NCBI GenBank assembly: GCA_002440125.1
Contig: DJRQ01000059.1
Location: 3,166 to 10,911 of the forward strand
DNA from: Caryophanales bacterium UBA6356
GTDB taxonomy: Bacteria; Bacillota_I; Bacilli_A; RFN20; CAG-826
Reading direction: 5' to 3'
Length of the DNA: 7,746 nucleotides
In this document: piece by piece, positions 5,359 through 7,746 of the stretch
Position numbering within the stretch: position 1 is the first letter of the stretch
How the letters are laid out: the number at the start of each line of letters is the position of its first letter
The notes under the pieces: model-generated
Told to the model about the DNA's origin: nothing
Seen by the model: only the letters and a program-made list of their open reading frames with translations
Databases searched by the model: none
Position numbers and translations under genes: made by a program

Positions 5359-6594
5359 TTATTTCAGTTTGAAGGCGGCAACCCTCGCCCCCATGCTTGT
5401 GCCATAGCCAAAAGGGTAGACATTAAATGTTCTTGGATCTTTAAGAACGATCTTCTCACTTGGCTTATCAACCATATATCCCCCAACGATTTTCTTTTCC
5501 GTTTCTAAATGAACGACCTTATCGCCGAGGATCCTTTGGACGTGGGTATCCGCAGCCATCGGAACGTTTTTTGTGACGGCATAATAGGTGCCGTCTTTTT
5601 CAAAAAGAAAAGCGCCTTCCGTTTTAATGGAGGAAGGAAGGGCGTCAAGAATAATGTTCTTATTTCTCTTAAGCCATTTCCCAAGCGTCTTCATGATGGA
5701 CTTTTGAAGGAAAGGGACCTCGCCACCTCCTTTTGGTCCGACGTTAAGAAGGAAGTTGCAACCAGAGCTTCTAGCGTCGATAAGTTCGTTTAGAAGCTCG
5801 GAATAGGATTTGAAGCAGTAATCATCTTTGGTGTAACCCCAATGATCGTTGATGGAGTCGCAGACCTCCCCCGCCAAAGGACGTGCTTCATCGTCTTCGA
5901 CGGGGAAGGGTTTCCCTCGCTCAAAAGTCACGCAATCGATCTCGCTTGCGCCCTTTTGACCGCCAAAATCAAGGCCGGTGTTGTTAGTGATAATGGCTCG
6001 AGGTTGCAATGTATGAATCAACATATAGATATCTTCTGGGAAGGTGACGCCTTTGGGGAGACCCCAAGTGCCATCAAACCAGAAGCCACCGACTTCACCA
6101 TAATTCTTGCAGAGAATCTCAATGGATCTCCGAAGATAATCGAAATAACTCTCGTATCTTCCTTCTTGGTAGTCCTTATTCCACCAATCGATGACGGTGT
6201 GATAGAAAACAGGAAGAAGACCGAAAGTATGACACGCTTCGACAAACTCAGCAACAAGATCCCGCTTTGCCGGGGAATGAGGCGCATCATAGGCATTTAA
6301 GCCTCTCGTATCGTAAAGAGAGAATCCTTCGTGATGCCTCGTCGTTAAAGTGACGTAACGGCAACCCGCTTCCTTAGCGAGCTTGCAAAGATCTCTCGCC
6401 CAATTCTTCTTGGGGTTGAATTTAGGCATTGTCGAAGCGATATATTGCTCCATCGAAATGGGTTTTTTGATGCGGCCGCCATTATAGGCGCACTCGTAAT
6501 ACCACTCGCCAGCGCCAAGCACGCTATAAAGGCCGAAGTGGACGAACATCCCAAAGCCAAGCTTCTTGAAGTCTTTCACGTATGAATAATCCAT
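5359..6594 (-). CDS. Alpha-L-fucosidase, glycoside hydrolase family 29, cytosolic
   Basis: It removes terminal alpha-L-fucose from oligosaccharides by a retaining mechanism. The 411 residues open with the catalytic barrel: FGMFVHFGLYSV at 14-25, GEWYYE at 29-34 and RHHEGFSLYDT at 86-96. GGFWFDGTW at 169-177 places the expected nucleophile at D174. Further on are CDSINDHWGY at 245-254 and NFLLNVGPKGGGEVP at 280-294. A small beta-sandwich tail (about 325-411) ends in YGTSMGARVAAFKLK. There is no signal peptide or membrane segment, so it should act inside the cell on imported glycans. It is shorter than many secreted GH29 enzymes, lacking extra carbohydrate-binding modules. The ATG at 6594-6592 has AGGAG six bases upstream. 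It lies 63 bp after the phosphatase gene with no clear terminator between, so they may share a transcript. No transporter or fucose catabolism gene is in the window. The acid/base residue and GH29 subfamily were not assigned. Confidence 0.95.
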   Translation of the reverse strand: MDYSYVKDFKKLGFGMFVHFGLYSVLGAGEWYYECAYNGGRIKKPISMEQYIASTMPKFNPKKNWARDLCKLAKEAGCRYVTLTTRHHEGFSLYDTRGLNAYDAPHSPAKRDLVAEFVEACHTFGLLPVFYHTVIDWWNKDYQEGRYESYFDYLRRSIEILCKNYGEVGGFWFDGTWGLPKGVTFPEDIYMLIHTLQPRAIITNNTGLDFGGQKGASEIDCVTFERGKPFPVEDDEARPLAGEVCDSINDHWGYTKDDYCFKSYSELLNELIDARSSGCNFLLNVGPKGGGEVPFLQKSIMKTLGKWLKRNKNIILDALPSSIKTEGAFLFEKDGTYYAVTKNVPMAADTHVQRILGDKVVHLETEKKIVGGYMVDKPSEKIVLKDPRTFNVYPFGYGTSMGARVAAFKLK

Positions 6595-6657
6595 TTCGTA
6601 CTCCTAAAAACAAGAAATCATTAATAAATCTACCTTATTTTCCAGAGATTTGGAATA

Positions 6658-7746
6658 TTAGGAACGGATGGGAGAAGAAAGAATCTCTTCGGTGACGTCT
6701 CCCGAAATCATAATTTCAAAACGAGCGTTTTCTGCATCAATTTCATCACTCCCTCTCGTAAAATCATAAGAACCAAGCAAAACTGCGCCATCATACATCT
6801 CTAGATGCATGGTGGTCTCATTGAGAACGCTCGCCGATAAACCAAGAGTAAGTCCCTTTGCCAAGGACGCTTGATAAACCGTAAAGGCGTTGTTGCGAGG
6901 AGACGTCTCTTTAAAAACGTCGCCGTTTCTTTCAGCCACACGCGCCGTATCGCCACGGATATAGAAACCATAGCTTCCAATAAAGACATATGTGCCCCCT
7001 TGGCTTTTGGAAGTCTTTTCTTCTATATGGACTTTCGCCACCTTGCCATCATAGCCAACGACGTTACCGACCGCTTTCGAAGATCTTGTATTAAGAGTAA
7101 TAGACCCATTCGTAAAATCGAAAGCGGACAAGGAATGGCTCCCCGAAAGAACAAAAGAAAATTCATAGGAGAGACCATCCACGATAAGAGAGCCTGTAAC
7201 CTTTCCTTTTTGCAAAGAAGGAGGGAAATCTTCTTTTAGGACGGTAATGGTCTTCCCCTCCACCGAAAAGGGGACCGCAATGCCATTCATCGTAAGAGAG
7301 CTAACCTCGCTAAAATCATCGCTAACGGTAATTTCGTATTTGGAATCGGTAAATAGATCAAAGCTTGCTTGTGCTCGAATCGTCGCTTTCGTCGGCTTTC
7401 CTAGCATAATCGCTTTAAGATTATATATTTCATCGGCAGTGACCCCACAAGAAAGAAGATAGGATTCGACTTTCTTGGAAAGGCTATCCCCTTCATAGGC
7501 CTCAATGGCTTCTAAAAGCTCTGGGAAACGATAAACCCCACCGCGAGAATTCCTTTCCCCGTAGATAGAAAAGGAAGTGTATTCATAATCGTGGATGAGA
7601 TCCTCCTTCGAAACGCCTAAAAGCGCATTCACCAAGAAGGAAACCGTTCCCGTACGGTCCGCGCCACCTGTGCAATGGATATAGACGGGATAGTTACTAG
7701 GATCCGATAGATCGCTAAAGACTTTGCGATAGCCATTCTTATTGGC
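6658..7746 (-). CDS. Tyrosine-protein phosphatase-family protein with C-terminal beta-rich region (partial, N-terminus missing)
   Basis: The frame is open to the right edge, giving 362 residues; the true start lies outside. An internal TTG at 7635 is not the start, because the catalytic motif lies upstream of it. Residues 24-33 read HCTGGADRTG, the HC(x)5R(S/T) loop of cysteine phosphatases, with C25 as nucleophile and R31 binding phosphate. LLGVSKEDLIHDYEYTSFS (42-60) and YLLSCGVTADEIYNLKAIML (96-115) are typical of the bacterial family related to Listeria LipA. These enzymes act on phosphotyrosine, phosphoserine or phosphoinositides. From about residue 120 a long region of alternating hydrophobic and polar residues, without Cys, looks beta-rich, perhaps two domains (about 120-180 and 190-362), and is not recognised. 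Such an addition suggests a surface or secreted enzyme, but any signal peptide is beyond the window. It may be co-transcribed with the fucosidase downstream. Confidence 0.88.
   Translation of the reverse strand, partial: ANKNGYRKVFSDLSDPSNYPVYIHCTGGADRTGTVSFLVNALLGVSKEDLIHDYEYTSFSIYGERNSRGGVYRFPELLEAIEAYEGDSLSKKVESYLLSCGVTADEIYNLKAIMLGKPTKATIRAQASFDLFTDSKYEITVSDDFSEVSSLTMNGIAVPFSVEGKTITVLKEDFPPSLQKGKVTGSLIVDGLSYEFSFVLSGSHSLSAFDFTNGSITLNTRSSKAVGNVVGYDGKVAKVHIEEKTSKSQGGTYVFIGSYGFYIRGDTARVAERNGDVFKETSPRNNAFTVYQASLAKGLTLGLSASVLNETTMHLEMYDGAVLLGSYDFTRGSDEIDAENARFEIMISGDVTEEILSSPIRS

Noticed and set aside
5842..6300. Plus-strand 152-codon frame opposite the fucosidase
   Set aside because: It is antisense to the conserved GH29 catalytic core; the open frame is a by-product of the codon use of the real gene.
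6871..7239. Plus-strand 122-codon frame opposite the phosphatase
   Set aside because: It is antisense to a continuous coding frame and has no recognisable motif or ribosome-binding site.
1..7746. Mycoplasma-type code with TGA as Trp
   Set aside because: TGA ends the sigma, sdaA and gpsA genes at the expected family lengths, and Trp residues in conserved motifs are TGG.

Overview
The window looks like chromosomal DNA from a low-to-moderate GC Bacillota, probably an uncultured anaerobic gut Bacilli or Erysipelotrichia-like relative. This is inferred from gene content and style: a single-chain iron-sulfur L-serine dehydratase, a cytosolic GH29 fucosidase, Shine-Dalgarno sites of the AGGAG type, and proteins rich in Lys, Glu and Phe. 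TGA acts as a stop at the ends of three genes and Trp is written TGG, so this is not the Mycoplasma code. No tRNA, rRNA, CRISPR array, transposase or integrase was found.

Left part (1-2463, all on the minus strand; transcription runs right to left). sdaA (L-serine ammonia-lyase) is followed after 46 bp by an ECF-type sigma factor. The sigma gene overlaps by 17 bp a membrane protein that runs off the left edge. The overlap and the position suggest a sigma factor with its membrane-bound regulator, but the regulator has no recognised anti-sigma motif.

Middle (2464-4204). A 529-bp gap with no convincing gene precedes the only plus-strand gene, a complete class II Fic-family AMP-transferase with a C-terminal winged-helix domain. 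Its base composition is clearly more AT-rich than sdaA and gpsA, and an 11-bp direct repeat lies on each side of it, so it reads as an acquired cassette. Fic and gpsA converge on a 171-bp spacer with several short hairpins.

Right part (4205-7746, all on the minus strand). A tyrosine-phosphatase-family protein, cut by the right edge, is followed by an intracellular alpha-L-fucosidase (GH29). After a weak terminator comes gpsA (NAD(P)-dependent glycerol-3-phosphate dehydrogenase), which feeds phospholipid synthesis. The phosphatase and fucosidase are 63 bp apart with no clear terminator and may share a transcript; gpsA probably has its own.

I see no clearly new multi-gene system. The points most worth a second look are the sigma/membrane-protein pair, the Fic cassette with its flanking repeats, and the phosphatase with a large unrecognised C-terminal beta-rich region.
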